A stretch of DNA of 64,000 nucleotides from Plutella xylostella. Taxonomy: Eukaryota; Arthropoda; Insecta; Lepidoptera; Plutellidae. The position numbers and the translations under genes were made by a program. Below are positions 52,027 to 64,000 of the stretch, piece by piece. Location: positions 4,598,001 through 4,662,000 of the forward strand of contig NC_064004.1 in NCBI RefSeq assembly GCF_932276165.1, written 5' to 3'. The notes under the pieces are model-generated. The model did no database searches. It was given only the letters and a program-made list of their open reading frames with translations, and was not told the origin of the DNA. Each line of letters opens with the position of its first letter. The first letter of the stretch is position 1.

Positions 52027-54826
52027 CTAGCTGTGCGAGAGGGACGGCACGCCGCGCGCCCGCCGCAGGAGCGAGCAGGACGACAGTATGATATGCAGCG
52101 CCGCCAGAGAGGAGTAGATCACCGTTTGGTACTTGTGTATCCAGTGGGAGATGGTTTCGTGGCAGCTCTGAAATTATGTAAAAGAACAAATTAATAATTA
52201 TGACCCAGCGGTGGTAGCTCAGTCGGGTAAGCCCCCGCTTCTCACGCCAGAAAAAATGCGGGTTCGATTTCCGGCGCTGATATATTATATGTGCCAATGA
52301 GTTCTTTGGAATTGAAGTACAATGTACTTATAAATCTTACGGTGAATGAAAACATAGTGAGAAAACCTGCATATATCTAAGTAGATTTAGCACATCTAGT
52401 GTGAAACCACCAACCCGCAGTGGACCAGAGCGTGGTGGGAAATGGTCCAAGCTTAGGAAGGTAGTTTAGACCTTGGGGATATGCACAACGCCGGTTCCAT
52501 TCGAGACAGCCAGGTATACAGAATATATACTAACACCCATCCCTACAGTGAAAAGAATAGACCCCCTTTCAGTTAACCACCTAAGTAGTACCTACCCTTT
52601 TTTACCAGCGTATAAACATACCTGAGTGTATGCTGTACTGATGCTGCAGCCGTCAGGGTAGGCGGCCGGCCCGCAGCACGACCACGGCAGGGACTGGCCC
52701 TGGCTGATGCTCCTGAAAGGAAATATTGGGTACAGACAACTAAAATAACCACCCCAAACACCTAGAATTAGTACGAAGATAGCGTGAAACTACCACGACT
52801 TTTGGGAAAAACCAATGATTTCAAAAGGAAGGATACGCCCGTCAGAACGTTTTGTCAAAAGAAAATGGCACCCGCGCGCTGGCCCTAATTCATACAAATT
52901 ATGACAGATTTATGAGGTTTTAGGGCCAACGCGAGGGTGTCATTTTCTAGAGCGGTTGGGCCTGTCCTTACGCTAGTAATATATAAGTCAATGGGAAAAA
53001 CGCTTTCAAACGGAAATTATGATTTTTTTCAATTGACAACATTTCAAATAAAATGCTCACCGATTTTATTCTATTTTCGACGAGATATCACAAATTTAGA
53101 TGACCCGTATTTTTTTATTTCTTAATATTTCTATGTTTTAATATATATTTTTAACTTCAAAGTTCAAAATATTTATAGTATGAGTGACTTCACGTCGAGG
53201 CTTTGGATGAAAATATTTTCGTTGCCTGCGTAACCTAAAAAAAAAAAAGTTGGATGACATTAACTTGACATGAACAAGGACCAATCAACTTCAACTTCAA
53301 ATTTATTTTGTGGCAAGGACCAATCACGACCTTCCGTCATTGACAAGGACACATAAAAGTGACACACATTTGAGTGATGTTTGTCATTGTCATTGTCAAA
53401 GTGACATAACATGTTTTTTTTTGTTCGTGTTTTAGAAGTAAAAGCGCGTTTAATTATTATGCCACATCGTGATGTCACGAATGATAATTCAGATTTTTAA
53501 GGTTTTCTCTGAAATAAATCAATAGAAAAATCGGAAACATTTTTTTTTGTGAATATTAGAGCCATATCTCTAAATGGTTTTCGAATTTCAACTGTATAAA
53601 ATTTTGAAATGTTGTCAATTAGCAGCGCTAGTTGTGTTTTTCTTTTAACTTTAAGGACGGCCGACTGCCACTCTTCAGCTTGTTATGTGTAGGTACAAAC
53701 ATACAATACTTGGAGTTTGGGGGGGGGGGGGTATGAATGAATACTTACGTCGCGTTATGTTCACAGCATTGGAAGAGCACTCTCAACGCGTGGGTCCAGT
53801 GCCCGTCGCGCTCCTGCAGCCCTTTCTGTGAATAATATCATGTAAAAGTATCATTAACTTATATGGTATATTAATACCATTGGAATACTTAGCAAAAATA
53901 CTTATTAAATCAACAACAAATTCAGAATCGCACCCAGTACCTCAGGGTCCAAACTGACCAATGTTATATTTTTTTCGTAGGTGGCTACGAAATTTCGTAG
54001 CCCGTAAACTTCCCGTAACTCGTCACGTACGTCACTTTCATGCAAAATTTTCTTCATCTCTTTTTTAAGCAAAGATAAGTAAAGTAATATTCCCCACCTC
54101 TAAGAACTCCGTGGTGAAGTAGAAGATGAGCGCACACTCCAGCATCAGCAGCAGGAGAACCAGGATCGAGTACTGAAACAATCACAATTATATAAAATAC
54201 ATTTGAATCTACAGCTAATCTAGTAGCTGCTTATTTTAAAGTGGCTATTCCCGCGAGCTTCATTTCACCTTTAAAAGTTTTCCTGTGGGAATTCCGGGAA
54301 AGCCTATGTGTTAATCCAGGGTGTCAGCTAACTTCATACCAAATTTAATTTAAATCGGTTCAGCCGTATTCACGTGTTCTGGAGTGGAAACTACGGTTAG
54401 GCAAACGTAGTGAAGGACGCCCTCCGGCTAGATTTGGTGACGACTTGCGAAAGCTCTATAGATCGCATCCAGTGGCGTGTTCTGGGAGCCCTACGCTCAG
54501 CAGTGGACTTCTATAGGCTGATGATGATAATTAATCCTGACTATAACAGATAGAGACAGACACACAGTTAAGCTTATAACACCTGCTCTATTTTCATCAA
54601 GGGTTACAAACATTTATTGAATTGAACAGGAAGACCGAATTTAGAATGTTGTGGCGCTTTGTAGACGATTGATGAGAGCTGATAAAAGACATACCATAAA
54701 CAACAAAAACGGCGACCTCCCCACGGCTCCATAGACTCCCATGAACGTGATGCAGAACAGGGCTCCGGAGACGGCGGCCAGCGCCACCCCCAGCGGGGGG
54801 GAGAGAACTTCGCGCGGGAGCAGGGC
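52027..54826 (-). CDS. Tetraspanin, 3' five exons (5' end not found)
   Basis: Exons on the minus strand: 54695-54826, 54098-54172, 53749-53825, 52622-52712, 52027-52167, with matching phases. The first holds TM2 (VALAAVSGALFCITFMGVYG), the second TM3 (LVLLLMLECALIFYFTTEF), then the large extracellular loop with CC, SCCG, GC and C residues, then TM4 (TVIYSSLAALHIILSSC) and a short Arg-rich tail. Tetraspanins organise membrane microdomains. The usual first CCG motif of the loop reads CCE here, while a CCG appears in the second Cys cluster. The exon for TM1 must lie further right. A GTAAGT-like donor at 63968-63973 on the minus strand is only a possibility. Confidence 0.82.
52203..52560 (+). mobile_element. 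Full-length tRNA-derived SINE (GAATAG-tailed family)
   Basis: The head GGTGGTAGCTCAGTCGGGTA (A box) and GGGTTCGATTTCC (B box) are followed by the body and a tail that matches the LINE at 40911-44716 (GGGGATATGCACAACG, GGTTCCATTCGAGACAGCC, AGAATAG). It lies in a tetraspanin intron. Confidence 0.88.
52829..52970. repeat. Foldback MITE in a tetraspanin intron
   Basis: Left arm AAGGATACGCCCGTC … GAAAATGGCACCCGCGCGCT; right arm TTAGGGCCAACGCGAGGGTG … GGGCCTGTCCTT. The arms are reverse complements with some mismatches. Confidence 0.75.
54236..54372 (-). mobile_element. Lep1-type Helitron fragment, inverted
   Basis: The minus strand reads AACCGATTTAAATTAAATTT, GGGTTAAT-like body and CCCGGAATTCCCACAGGAAA, matching 28243-28456. 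An RTE-LINE fragment follows at about 54372-54532. Confidence 0.65.
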
Positions 54827-57800
54827 CTGGGGGTGGAGAGCATAAAATTTTTAATAATATAATAATAGAATAGAATAGAATAATATTTATTTCAGACAAA
54901 AGTCCATAGTTGTGTTAGTAACAATTTGGCTTATTATCTAGGTTAGTTACATTATTAAATTAAAAAGAATAACATTATTACATTATTAAATTAAATTATT
55001 AAATTAAAAACAATAATATTATTATTACATTATTAAATTTTAAAAAATAATATTATTAAATACATATTTATTTAATACAAATGCTCCCTGCAAACAAGTA
55101 TTATAAATACTTATTTACAAAAAACTTTTGGATTTTTAGGGCTATGGATTTTTACCCAGTTACATAAAACAGGGCCATCGACCCTCTCACTAATTACCTT
55201 CAGGGTTCGACAGGCGCTGCCCCGGATCCTGCGCATCAGGGAAGCCGCTCTCTTTCGCATTATTGCGTGGAACCCGTCAGTGCGTGCATCTGCAAACATC
55301 CCTGACGCACTGCAGTATCGAGGCAGCCCCAGTAGAACCCTGAAGGCATTGTTATATTGGACGCGCAGAGCACTGTAGGCCTTCTGCGTATACTTGACCC
55401 ACAGGCTGCATGTGTAGAAGGTTTGGCAATAAGCCTTAAAAAGCGACACCCTTACTTCTTTGGAGCAGCGTGCAAACCTGCGAGCCAGCATGTTACATCG
55501 GGCCGCCAGCGCTCTGCGTTCCCTCTCAATGTCAAGGTCATCCGTGAGGTCCTCCGTGACCCAATGACCCAGGTATTTAAATTTATTAACTCTGTTAAGA
55601 GGAGCACCACAGAGAGTTACTGGTGGAATATTATTGCAGGAGTGTCGCCCTGCCTTGAATACCAGCAACTCACTCTTCTTAACGTTATACCTGAGCCCAT
55701 GCGCCACGGCGTAGGACTCACAGATGCCGATGAGTTTTCTTAGAGCACTGATCGAGGGACTCAGCAGCACCATATCGTCAGCATAACTAATGTTGTTAAC
55801 AAACTTTCCATCAATAGAGCAGCCAACACCGGCGCTGCTGAGCTCCCCGACCAGACGGTTGACATACAGGTTGAAAAGCTTAGGCGAGGTCAACCCTCCC
55901 TGCCTCACCCCGCAGTCCAACCCATACGTGTCCGAGAGAGAGCCTGCCCATCTAACATTATTCTGTTGATGCCTATACCAATACCCCAGGATTGCCACAA
56001 GCTCAGAGGGAAGATTGGTCTCACCAGACAGTTTGTCCCAGAGGAGGTCATAAGACACAAGGTCAAATGCTTTCGAGAGGTCCAGGAAACACGCATATAC
56101 CGGAGTTCTCCTATCCACATAGTACTGGGCAGTGTGCTTTAGACAGAGTATGGCAGATTCAGTGGACAGCCCAGGTCTAAACCCAAACTGTCCATCGTGC
56201 AGACACATATGTTTACCTAAATGGCTGTCAAGCACACTATCCAGCACCTTAGCCATGATGGTTGCCAGCGATATCGGCCTATAATTGTTTTTATCTGACG
56301 GGTCTCCTCTTTTATCTTTGATGATCGGAACAACAATTGTTTTCATTAGACCCTCAGGTAGATAGGAATGCCTAATACAGAGACTGTACAGCAAAGCCAG
56401 GACTCTTGGCAGGTGAACCCCAGCATACAGCAAATGCTCAATGCTAAGTCCATCATGCCCCGGCGATTTGCCTCTTGTCATTCGCACTATAATATTGCGA
56501 ACTTCCTTGGCATTGACTGTGACGGGGGCGATGACGGAGTCAGCAGTGGGCATCCGCAGCGTGTCCCCCTGCCCCCTCGATAACTTCACCTTAAAATGCT
56601 CCATGAAGAGATTAGCAATCTCTGTGGTCTCACTTACCCCCTCCACACTCACAGGGAGGCCCGCCCTTGGGCTTAGCTTCTTAGTTTCTTTCCAAAACTG
56701 ACTAAAGTTCTTATTCTTATGATGAGACGCAATTATGTCCATTTTTATTTGCGTTTCATTATCTTGGCACCACCTAAGTTTAGCCTTAAAAAGTTTCCTA
56801 TCTTTATTCATTTGATCATAGCATGGTCCACGAGTTGGTTTGCCATTTATTAGCCACAACTGGAAACTCAGTCGGGCCTCCCTGTGAGACTCTTGGACAT
56901 ACCGATTCCAGCCGGTAACGTATTTTCGTTTTCTAACAGACCGTACGCTGCCGGTAGAAATAGCTGCCTCCGATAAAATTGTTACAATCTTATTGTATAG
57001 ATTATCTATAACACTATTATGTTGTGTATTATCACACATAAAATCACAGCATTGATTTAGTTCAACTGGTAAGTCAATTTCTCTCAGCTTTTGGTTACAC
57101 AGTTCCCTATATCTATCTATTTGAAGTTGACCCCTCTCCCCCCAAATAGCCTTATTTTTATTAGTAATAATAGTATCACAATTTTCTAACCTAGGCTTTA
57201 TAATGTCTATATTGCACGTAATCTCTAATGGGAAATGGTCTGACCAGAAAACGTCATAATAAACTTTGGCACTTATTATTGATTGTTTAGTTGCGCTCGT
57301 GACTAAGCAATGGTCCAGCCACCGTCTACACCCGTGAGCGTCACTAACAAAGGTGTAGGTATCGGGCGGCAGCAATTCAAAGTCCGCACAAAACCAGTTT
57401 TGATCAGCACAAAAGTTTAACATTTCATTAGAAAACAACTCACCGGGGTGGGCGTTATAATCTCCCATTATAAATACTGAATCCACATCACAGTTTTCGA
57501 TAATTGGGTGGATTTCAACAAGTCCTAAAAAATCTTCATTTCCGTGGACTTTTTTATCTTAAGGTTTTTTATATTAGAAAAACGCTTTTATTAAAGTTTT
57601 TGTTCATGTTAGTGTTCTTACTAAATGGGTAGCAGATAAGTTAAAAACTTAACGAGATACGGATGATTAAAAATTTCGTGCCACGGCGATGAAACATGCG
57701 TTCACGGCAATGAAACAAGCGTCCACGGCAATGAAACAAAGGCCCACGGCAATGAAACAAACTTCCACGGCAATGAAAGAACTGTATACAATGGAAATAA

Positions 57801-59028
57801 AAGAATCAATCCACTGCATTTTTTTAAAAAGACTGAGGGAAACGCAAACTTAGACAGGTATGTATGGCAGAAATATTTGGATAGATATTGGAACGAAAGA
57901 AAGAACGACAGTATGTATAAAAAATAAGAATATAGTATGGAATTCTCTAAGTAGCATTGTGGGGTCCGTATTGCGACGTATGAAAGAAAATGTTTCATTT
58001 CACACTAATAACATTCACAAACCTTGATCATAAACCTTACCTATAACATCTATATTTCCATAAGGTATAATATCCAATTTTTATACTGTTCATTTTATGT
58101 AAAATTCATAAAATATACTATAATATGACATAATCTGTGCAGAATTACATAACACCGGCAAAACACCTAGTACCAAAATATAAAGATAGGTGCGGTTAGG
58201 TGCACATGTTGGTCAGCTAAGCGTCCCCCTACATAGCGCCAATAATAATAACGCAGTCAAAACTCCTTGCACCAAAACCTAAACATAGAGCGTCTCCCCA
58301 TGTAGCCCCGCTTCGCTTTTGATGAACATGTGCACTTAACCGCTCCTCCTCGCTTTTCTCGTCATCGCACCTATCTTTAGGTTGTGGTGCTAGAGGTTTT
58401 GATGGTGTTGTGTAATTTAACACAGATTATGTGATATGATAGAATGTTTTATGAACTTTATGCTAAATCATAGTATATTTTAATTGGTATAATAATATGA
58501 AATGTACATGTTATCATCATCAGCCTATAATCATCCAATGCTGGACATAGGCCTCTCCCAAGGAGCGCCACAACACTCGGTCCTCGGTCTTCCGAATCCA
58601 GCCACTAACGGCTACCTGCCTAAGCTATTATGACAGCTATGTTGGTAACCTTAGTCCTCTGACGTATAACCTCTTTTCTGATACCATCCATAAGAGAAAC
58701 CCTAAGCATAGCTCTCTCCATAGCACGCTGAGTGACTTTAAATCGGTGGACCAGTCCCACCATCAGTGTCCACGTCTCTGCACCATATTTCATAACTGGC
58801 AGGGCGCAATGGTTGAAGACTGTTGGATGCCTAGCCGAATAGTCTGCCTCCGGTAGTCATATTATTGCACAACTTCGATAGTTGTCTCAGGTCACGAACG
58901 ATCACCGGCTCCGGTTTTATGTGAACATTCTACATGACTTTTGCCTTGCCCAAGAACATACGGAGGCCTACACGTTGCAAGCAGCATTAAGGCCACTTAG
59001 CATCTAGCTGAGTTCCTGCAGAGATGCA

Positions 59029-59391
59029 TGTTCTATTATATTCTATTCTACTATCTGTGGGAGGTCTAAGTACCTGCACCTGGCTCTCTCGAATGGGACC
59101 TTTGTGCAATGTGAATATTCTATTCCAAGGTCTAAGCTGCCTTTCTAAGCTTGGACCATTTCCCACCACGCTGGTCCACAGGGGGTGGCTGGGTTCACAT
59201 ATTATCTAGATGTGCTAAATCTATAGGTAGATATGCAGGATTCGTCACGATGTTTTCCTTCACCGTAAAAGCGATGGTATACATTGTATTTAAATTCAAA
59301 GGAACACATTGGTACATGTCAGCGCCGGAATTTGCACCCGCATCACTGGCGTGGGAAGCGGGCGCTTACCCGACTGAGCTACCACCGATCT
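59029..59391 (-). mobile_element. tRNA-derived SINE, minus orientation, inside D copy 2
   Basis: Equivalent to 24484-24844 in D copy 1 with few differences, at the same place in D, therefore the same insertion event. Confidence 0.88.
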
Positions 59392-59431
59392 TATTTATAC
59401 ATAACGTTCATTATAATTGATTCCATTGTTA

Positions 59432-60452
59432 TTATTAATGTCATCATCATCATCAGCCAATAATCATCCACTGCTAGACATAGGCCTCTCCCAAGGAGCG
59501 CCACAACACTCGGTCCTCGGCCTTCCTCATCCAACCACTACCCGCCACCCGCCTAAGGTCGTCAGTCCAGCGGGCAGGAGGGCGTCCCACGCTGCGTTTG
59601 CCTGTTCGTGGTCCCAACTCGTCTACCCCAACGGTTATCGGTTCTTCGGCAGATATGACCAGCCCACTGCCACTTCAGCTTGCATATTTTGACAGCTATG
59701 TCGGTAACCTTAGTCCTCTGACGGATAACCTCATTTCTGATACGATCCATCAGAGAAACCCCAAGCATAGCTCTCTCCATAGCACGCTGAGCGACTTTAA
59801 ATCGGTGGACCAGTCCTACCGTCAGTGTCTACGTCTCTGCACCATACGTCATCACTGGCAGGACGCACTGGTTGAAGACTTTTGTCTTCAGGCTCTGAGG
59901 AATGGCCGAGGAGAATATGTGACGAAGTTTCCCGAATGCAGCCCAACCCAGTTGGATGCGCCTTGCAGCCTCCTTGGCGAAGTTGCTTCTGCCTAGCCGA
60001 ATAGTCTGCCCGAGGTAGACATATTTTTGCACAACTTCGATTGTTGCCTCACCAACGGCGACCGGCCCCGGTTTGATGTGAGCATTGTACATGACTTTCG
60101 TCTTGTCCAAGTTCAAACCGAGGCCAACACGTCGGGAAGCAGCATTTAGGCCACTTAGCATCCAGCTGAGTTCCTGCAGAGATTCTGCCGAGATTCTGCC
60201 ATAATAACGATGTCGTCCGCGAAGCGGAGGTGTGACATGTACTCGCCATTTATACATATGCCATGTCCTTTCCAGTCCAACGTCTTAAAGACATCTTCCA
60301 ATGCATTGGTGAACAGTTTCGGAGATATCACATCCCCCTGTCTCACTCCACGTTGCAGTTGGATAGGTCTTGTCTTGTGGTCCTGTACTTGGACAGTCAT
60401 AGTAGCGGCATTGTACAGACATCTCAACACCTCGATATAGCGCCAATCGATT
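59432..60452 (-). pseudogene. RTE-type LINE fragment inserted in D copy 2
   Basis: The minus strand encodes RT motifs RGVRQGDVISPKLFTNALED and RFADDIVIM, then LNAASRRVGLGLNLDKTKVM and YGAET, with frame breaks. It is absent from D copy 1, where the flanking TTATTATTAATGT is continuous, so it arrived after the two copies separated or was lost from copy 1. Confidence 0.85.
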
Positions 60453-61978
60453 ATTAATGTAATATTATATATTTCGTTTTTATACATCTCGATACGCACC
60501 CGTCTTAACGCACTGCAAAAAGAGGTAATTTGACTAGTCCTGTAGGTAATACCTATGTCAGTGATCGGTATTACCTGTATTACAGGTAAAAGATGGTAAA
60601 GATATGTTACTTTGCCTAATCATACATACCACGGCGATGAAAACATAAGTCACGGAAATGAATAACCTGGCCACGGAAATGAATAACCTAACCACGGCAA
60701 TGAATACAAATTATTTTACAGGACACGGCAATGAAATTTTTTTCATTTCCGTGGCTTTTTTTTCATTGCCATAGCAAATATTGGCCACGGAAGCCACGGA
60801 AATGAAAGCATGGCGATGAAAACCAAGGCATTAAATATAAATAACTAAAAAAGTATTAACTATTCGAAGAAATAAACACTTTATAAGATAAATATTTTCA
60901 AAAAGCTTTCTTTTGAATGCTTACTCTAGAAGACAAACTTAATTTTATAGAAGTTATATCTATCCACGGCAATGAAAGAAAAAATGTCCAGTCCCCAAAA
61001 TTTTTACTGATTTCCACTATAGCGCAAAAACGCGGGCACCGATGTACCTCCTTCCACGTCGAGCAGTTAGGCGACACTTGTAAGAAACGATTAGCGCACT
61101 GAGGGGGGCACACAAGTTCATAGGTAAAACAATATCCTTGATCATGTTTAGGACACGGCGATGAACAGAAGTTCTGGGACACATGAATTTTCACTTACCG
61201 TTCGTTATATTCTTTATATATTTCAATAAATGTGTTCCGTGACAATACTTTAACTATTAATGTATCAAATGAAACTAAGTTTAACTATCAATACTCAATA
61301 TTTTTTCATCAATGAAGAATAATACAAAACGTGGTGACCTGGGGACAGACACGGCAATGAAAGATTTGGAGGTTTAATATTTTTTTTTTAAATATCCATT
61401 AATCCTATTAATAAAATATTTAGTGCTACACATAGATAACTATTTCACTTAACCGGAAAAAAATATTAGAAAATTATAACTTGGTTTTTTAGTACCGATT
61501 TCATTGATGCCACGCAATTTTTGGCTGCGGGAAATTCACCCAATTGCGTTAATCTCACTTAGGCATTCCGTAAACTCGACTAGATTACTGGCAGAGTCCG
61601 TAGGCATGTATACCGACACGATAAGAAAGGAACGCGCACCCAACTTAACTTTTATGGCCGCGAGCCGCACACTGTTACACTGCACAATCGAAACGCACTG
61701 AAAAATGCTCTTCCGCCACAGGATAGCGACCCCACCGTGAGGTCTCCCCCTTAGTATAGTGGACGAGTCCACTGCTGAGGTCCCAGTAAATCCAAATTCA
61801 CCATCCATAGTCCCAAGAAACTGCAGATCGTGCTCCATTAGCCATGTTTCCTGTAGCGCAATAATATCAGCCGACTTACACAGCTCACGAACACAATCAG
61901 CTGATCGCTTTACTGATTTACAGTTATAACTAACAAATTTACTTGTGTTATTTTCGTTTACTGTCATACTTGGGTTCG

Positions 61979-62407
61979 CTATTTTCCAGTAATCGTCTCG
62001 CTGCTGCTACTGAAACGATCCGATGAGTGCTTTAGCCTGAAAAATCGTCTGAAATATACTCCTTCAGGCCAAAAGGTAGATTCCAAGAACAGCGGAATTT
62101 TGTGTTTAGGTACAAAAATCTTAAATGACCCATAGTTTTTAGGCGTTTTTGTTTTAATCCTTTCCAGTGTAACTTTTACTTGGGTTTTACTATAAATGAA
62201 ATCAATAACATCGTTGTCACTAACATCTTTATTTACGTTATATACAAACAACGGTACGTTTGTTTCCGCTGCTCTAAATTTGTCGTTCGGCTGAGTCACG
62301 GCCCTGCCGGCGCATCCAGCAAACCGGTTTCTCATCTTTTTCCTCTGCACCGTCTGCCACTCTTCGTCCTTAGGATTTTGCTTCCAAGTACCATCTTCAC
62401 GTACCAT
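61979..62407 (-). pseudogene. LINE ORF1, truncated, 142 aa
   Basis: From ATG (62407) it encodes MVREDGTWKQNPKDEEWQ, RKKMRNRFAG, VPLFVYNVNKD, TPKNYGSFKIFVPKHKIP and FWPEGVYFRRFF, a nucleic-acid chaperone-type ORF1 known from CR1/Daphne/Crack-like LINEs (recalled, not searched). Its N-terminal part is missing. Confidence 0.7.
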
Positions 62408-62459
62408 GTCGGCAAACGACTTCGAACGCACGGATAATATAACGGACGAATAATATAAT

Positions 62460-63556
62460 AATAAACATAGGCTATTATGCATGTAATACCTATGAGGTGA
62501 CTAGACTTTTAGCAACTAAAAACGTAAATATTTTGATCAAATTCTAAATTATACATATGTTTGAAATAATTGGGGCCATTTGGTGTCATTGTAAGGGGAA
62601 CATTTTCATTGTTCACGAGTGTATTATTCCTGAAAGTTTCCAAACTCTAATTACTTACAAACAAAGCCACGCGCCGAGTGCAATGAAATTTCCATGAGAC
62701 TATGACATGAAATAGGCCGCCACAGGACTGCGTTCATAAAATATTGACCACAGTAATTCACCCCTCCATTATCCCTGGACATTGAATTAACCACCACAAT
62801 GGCCGGAATTGATCTATTATTCAGTTTCAGCACGATCGCACCGGCGCATGTCATGAAATGCGACTTCCGTGTAAAAATAGAGCTTTTTTAGTCCGGGAGA
62901 GTGGGGACATTTATCACAGTCTCACCATCATCAGCCTTTAGCAGTCCACTGCTGGACGTAGGCCTCCCAAAGCACGCTACTGGATGCGATCTATAGCTTT
63001 CCGCATCCAATCATAAGAATAAGAATAATTTTATTTCCATAAAAATGTTACAGTAACTTGTTATACAAAAACAACAATTGAGTATGTCTCTACTCCCTAA
63101 AGTAGGGTGAACCCTGTGTCTTAGGATGAGTAGTAACACTTCCCGAAAAATTAGAATTTATGCGAATACATAACCTTAAGCCACCTTTCGCAAGTCGTCA
63201 CCACATCTAGGCAGAGGGCGTCCCACACTAAGTTTGCCTACCCCAGTCTACATGGGGTGACAGTGAAAATGAAACGACTCGACAAATAACACCCCACTTC
63301 TACCCCTCTTCTACCATTGAACTTTTATTTTTAGTAAGCTTGTGACTTTATTCATTGGTGCAATGGTTGTTATCAGGTTGAACTTAAAATGGTCTGACCG
63401 TTTTTTTTTTTTTTTTTTAAAGATTTTATTATCACTCCACAGACTTTATGTCCGTGCCTTTTTGAGAGATCAATATATTGTGAGAGTTTGGTTGTTTTTT
63501 ATCTTCATCTTTTAACTACTCACTACTCAATGTGGAAGCTTATAATATATATATTT

Positions 63557-63588
<32 letters not shown>

Positions 63589-64000
63589 TATTATTTTTTT
63601 TGCACTCCTGGAGGAAAATCTACACAGACCTGGCCTGACCGTTTGATAAAATGCAGAATCACCATATTGTTCGTACCTATATTAATATACAATTAATCTA
63701 AGGTTTCAAATAAATGCATTCTAATCTAGATTAGTTATTCAGCTCCGGGCCTACCCTCAGATCCAGGTCGCGATATAATGACAGAGTCCTGGGGCCGATA
63801 CACCCGTGTATTTAGATGACATGATAGATATCGGTGTTATGATAGGCTCAATCGAGTAACAATGATAGGCTTTTAGGGTCAGACTAAGTGAGATCTTGAT
63901 TATTGTGAGTACTGTTTACACAAATTAAAGGAAGAATAAGATACGTAGGTATTTACCAGCAATGAAAAAAATCCACTTACAAATTGCCGACCATAAAGGG
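62460..64000. other. Right flank: repeats, no clear exon
   Basis: It contains an RTE-LINE 3' fragment (about 62918-63000, resuming 63180-63255), a LINE 3' end on the minus strand (about 63008-63110, AAAATTATTCTTATTCTTA), a T-run at 63402-63418 and a TA microsatellite at 63541-63590. A minus-strand GTAAGT-type donor near 63973 could end an exon that enters from the right; too little is visible to call it. Confidence 0.5.
63541..63590. repeat. TA microsatellite
   Basis: A run of TATATATATATATATATATA interrupted once by TTTTATCTTT. Confidence 0.9.

Larger units (their letters stand above)
57506..61541. mobile_element. Non-autonomous DNA transposon D, copy 2, inserted in the LINE
   Basis: Ends GGGTGGATTTC and GAAATTCACCC, flanked by AATT at 57502-57505 and 61542-61545. 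It is closely similar to D copy 1 (22822-25973), including the foldback (58107-58453), an RTE fragment (58510-58860) and the SINE (59029-59391). It is about 0.9 kb longer because of an additional RTE-LINE fragment at about 59432-60452. The CCACGGCAATGAAA words cluster at 57680-57780 and 60625-60810. Confidence 0.9.
55111..61967 (-). pseudogene. LINE ORF2 (endonuclease and reverse transcriptase), split by a transposon
   Basis: Two parts: 61542-61967 gives the N-terminal endonuclease (SYNCKSVKRS, ALQETWL), and 55111-57505 gives the rest of the endonuclease (MGDYNAHPG, WSDHFPL) and the RT (GKSPGHDGLSIEHLL, FLDLSKAFDLVS, GVRQGGLTSPKLFNLY, ISYADDMVLLS). Both parts are open. Without the insert and one AATT copy, the frame runs straight through. 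ORF2 starts 12 bases after the ORF1 stop. Only the transposon breaks it. Confidence 0.9.
54859..62450 (-). mobile_element. Non-LTR retrotransposon (CR1/jockey-like), 5'-truncated, interrupted by transposon D copy 2
   Basis: Minus-strand LINE with an ORF1 remnant (61979-62407) and an ORF2 (55111-61967) split by D copy 2 at 57506-61541. The 3' end carries ACTTTTGTCTGAAATAAATA and a TATTCTATTCTATTCT repeat. There is no RNase H. The 5' limit is approximate. It occupies the region upstream of the tetraspanin TM2 exon. Confidence 0.88.

Noticed and set aside
52206..52275. tRNA gene
   Set aside because: It has A- and B-box-like sequences but no cloverleaf or anticodon arm I can fold. It is the head of a SINE repeated elsewhere in the window.
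63968..64000. Tetraspanin first exon at the right edge (minus-strand donor)
   Set aside because: A GTAAGT-type donor is there, but only about 28 nt of putative exon are visible with no TM1-like residues.

Overview
The window looks like nuclear DNA of a moth or butterfly (Lepidoptera). It has short coding exons with GT/AG introns, insect-type gene families (transferrin, two pickpocket DEG/ENaC channels, a tetraspanin), and a dense load of repeats typical of Lepidoptera: a Lep1-type Helitron, tRNA-derived SINEs, RTE-type LINE 3' fragments, and LINE tails ending in GAATA repeats. Nothing bacterial is present.

Layout. 2166-11273 (minus): a 14-exon gene for a two-lobed, probably GPI-anchored transferrin that has lost nearly all canonical iron ligands (767 aa). 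12837-22460 (plus): an 11-exon pickpocket-like sodium channel, 527 aa. 28723-48287 (plus): a tandem paralogue, 12 exons, 522 aa. Splice phases close exactly in all three genes, and exon lengths match one-for-one across most of the two channel genes. 52027-54826 (minus): the last five exons of a tetraspanin. Its 5' exon is not identified; about 9 kb of nested mobile DNA separates the known exons from the right edge.

Mobile DNA fills most introns and gaps. The intron between coding exons 5 and 6 of the second channel gene carries a complete young LTR element (31790-38251) with apparently identical 985-bp LTRs, a 5-bp target duplication, a tRNA-Tyr-type primer site, and one 1460-codon ORF instead of gag-pol. 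That ORF contains a series of CCCCGCTG...CAGCGCGGGG hairpins with paired, structure-keeping changes. The next large intron has a 3.8-kb LINE (40911-44716) whose 3' tail is shared with the tRNA-derived SINE found at several places here.

A second theme is a set of non-coding, TIR-bounded elements, each peppered with many copies of its own short word in both orientations: 1085-1902, 18475-21140, 22528-26634, 22822-25973 with its sister copy 57506-61541, 45930-47132 and 49194-51212. The sister copy sits inside the ORF of another LINE (54859-62450, minus); removing it with one copy of the 4-bp duplication restores an open frame across the junction. The two strongest candidates for undescribed biology are the hairpin-bearing single-ORF LTR element and this word-repeat transposon group. 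Novelty could not be tested without database searches.
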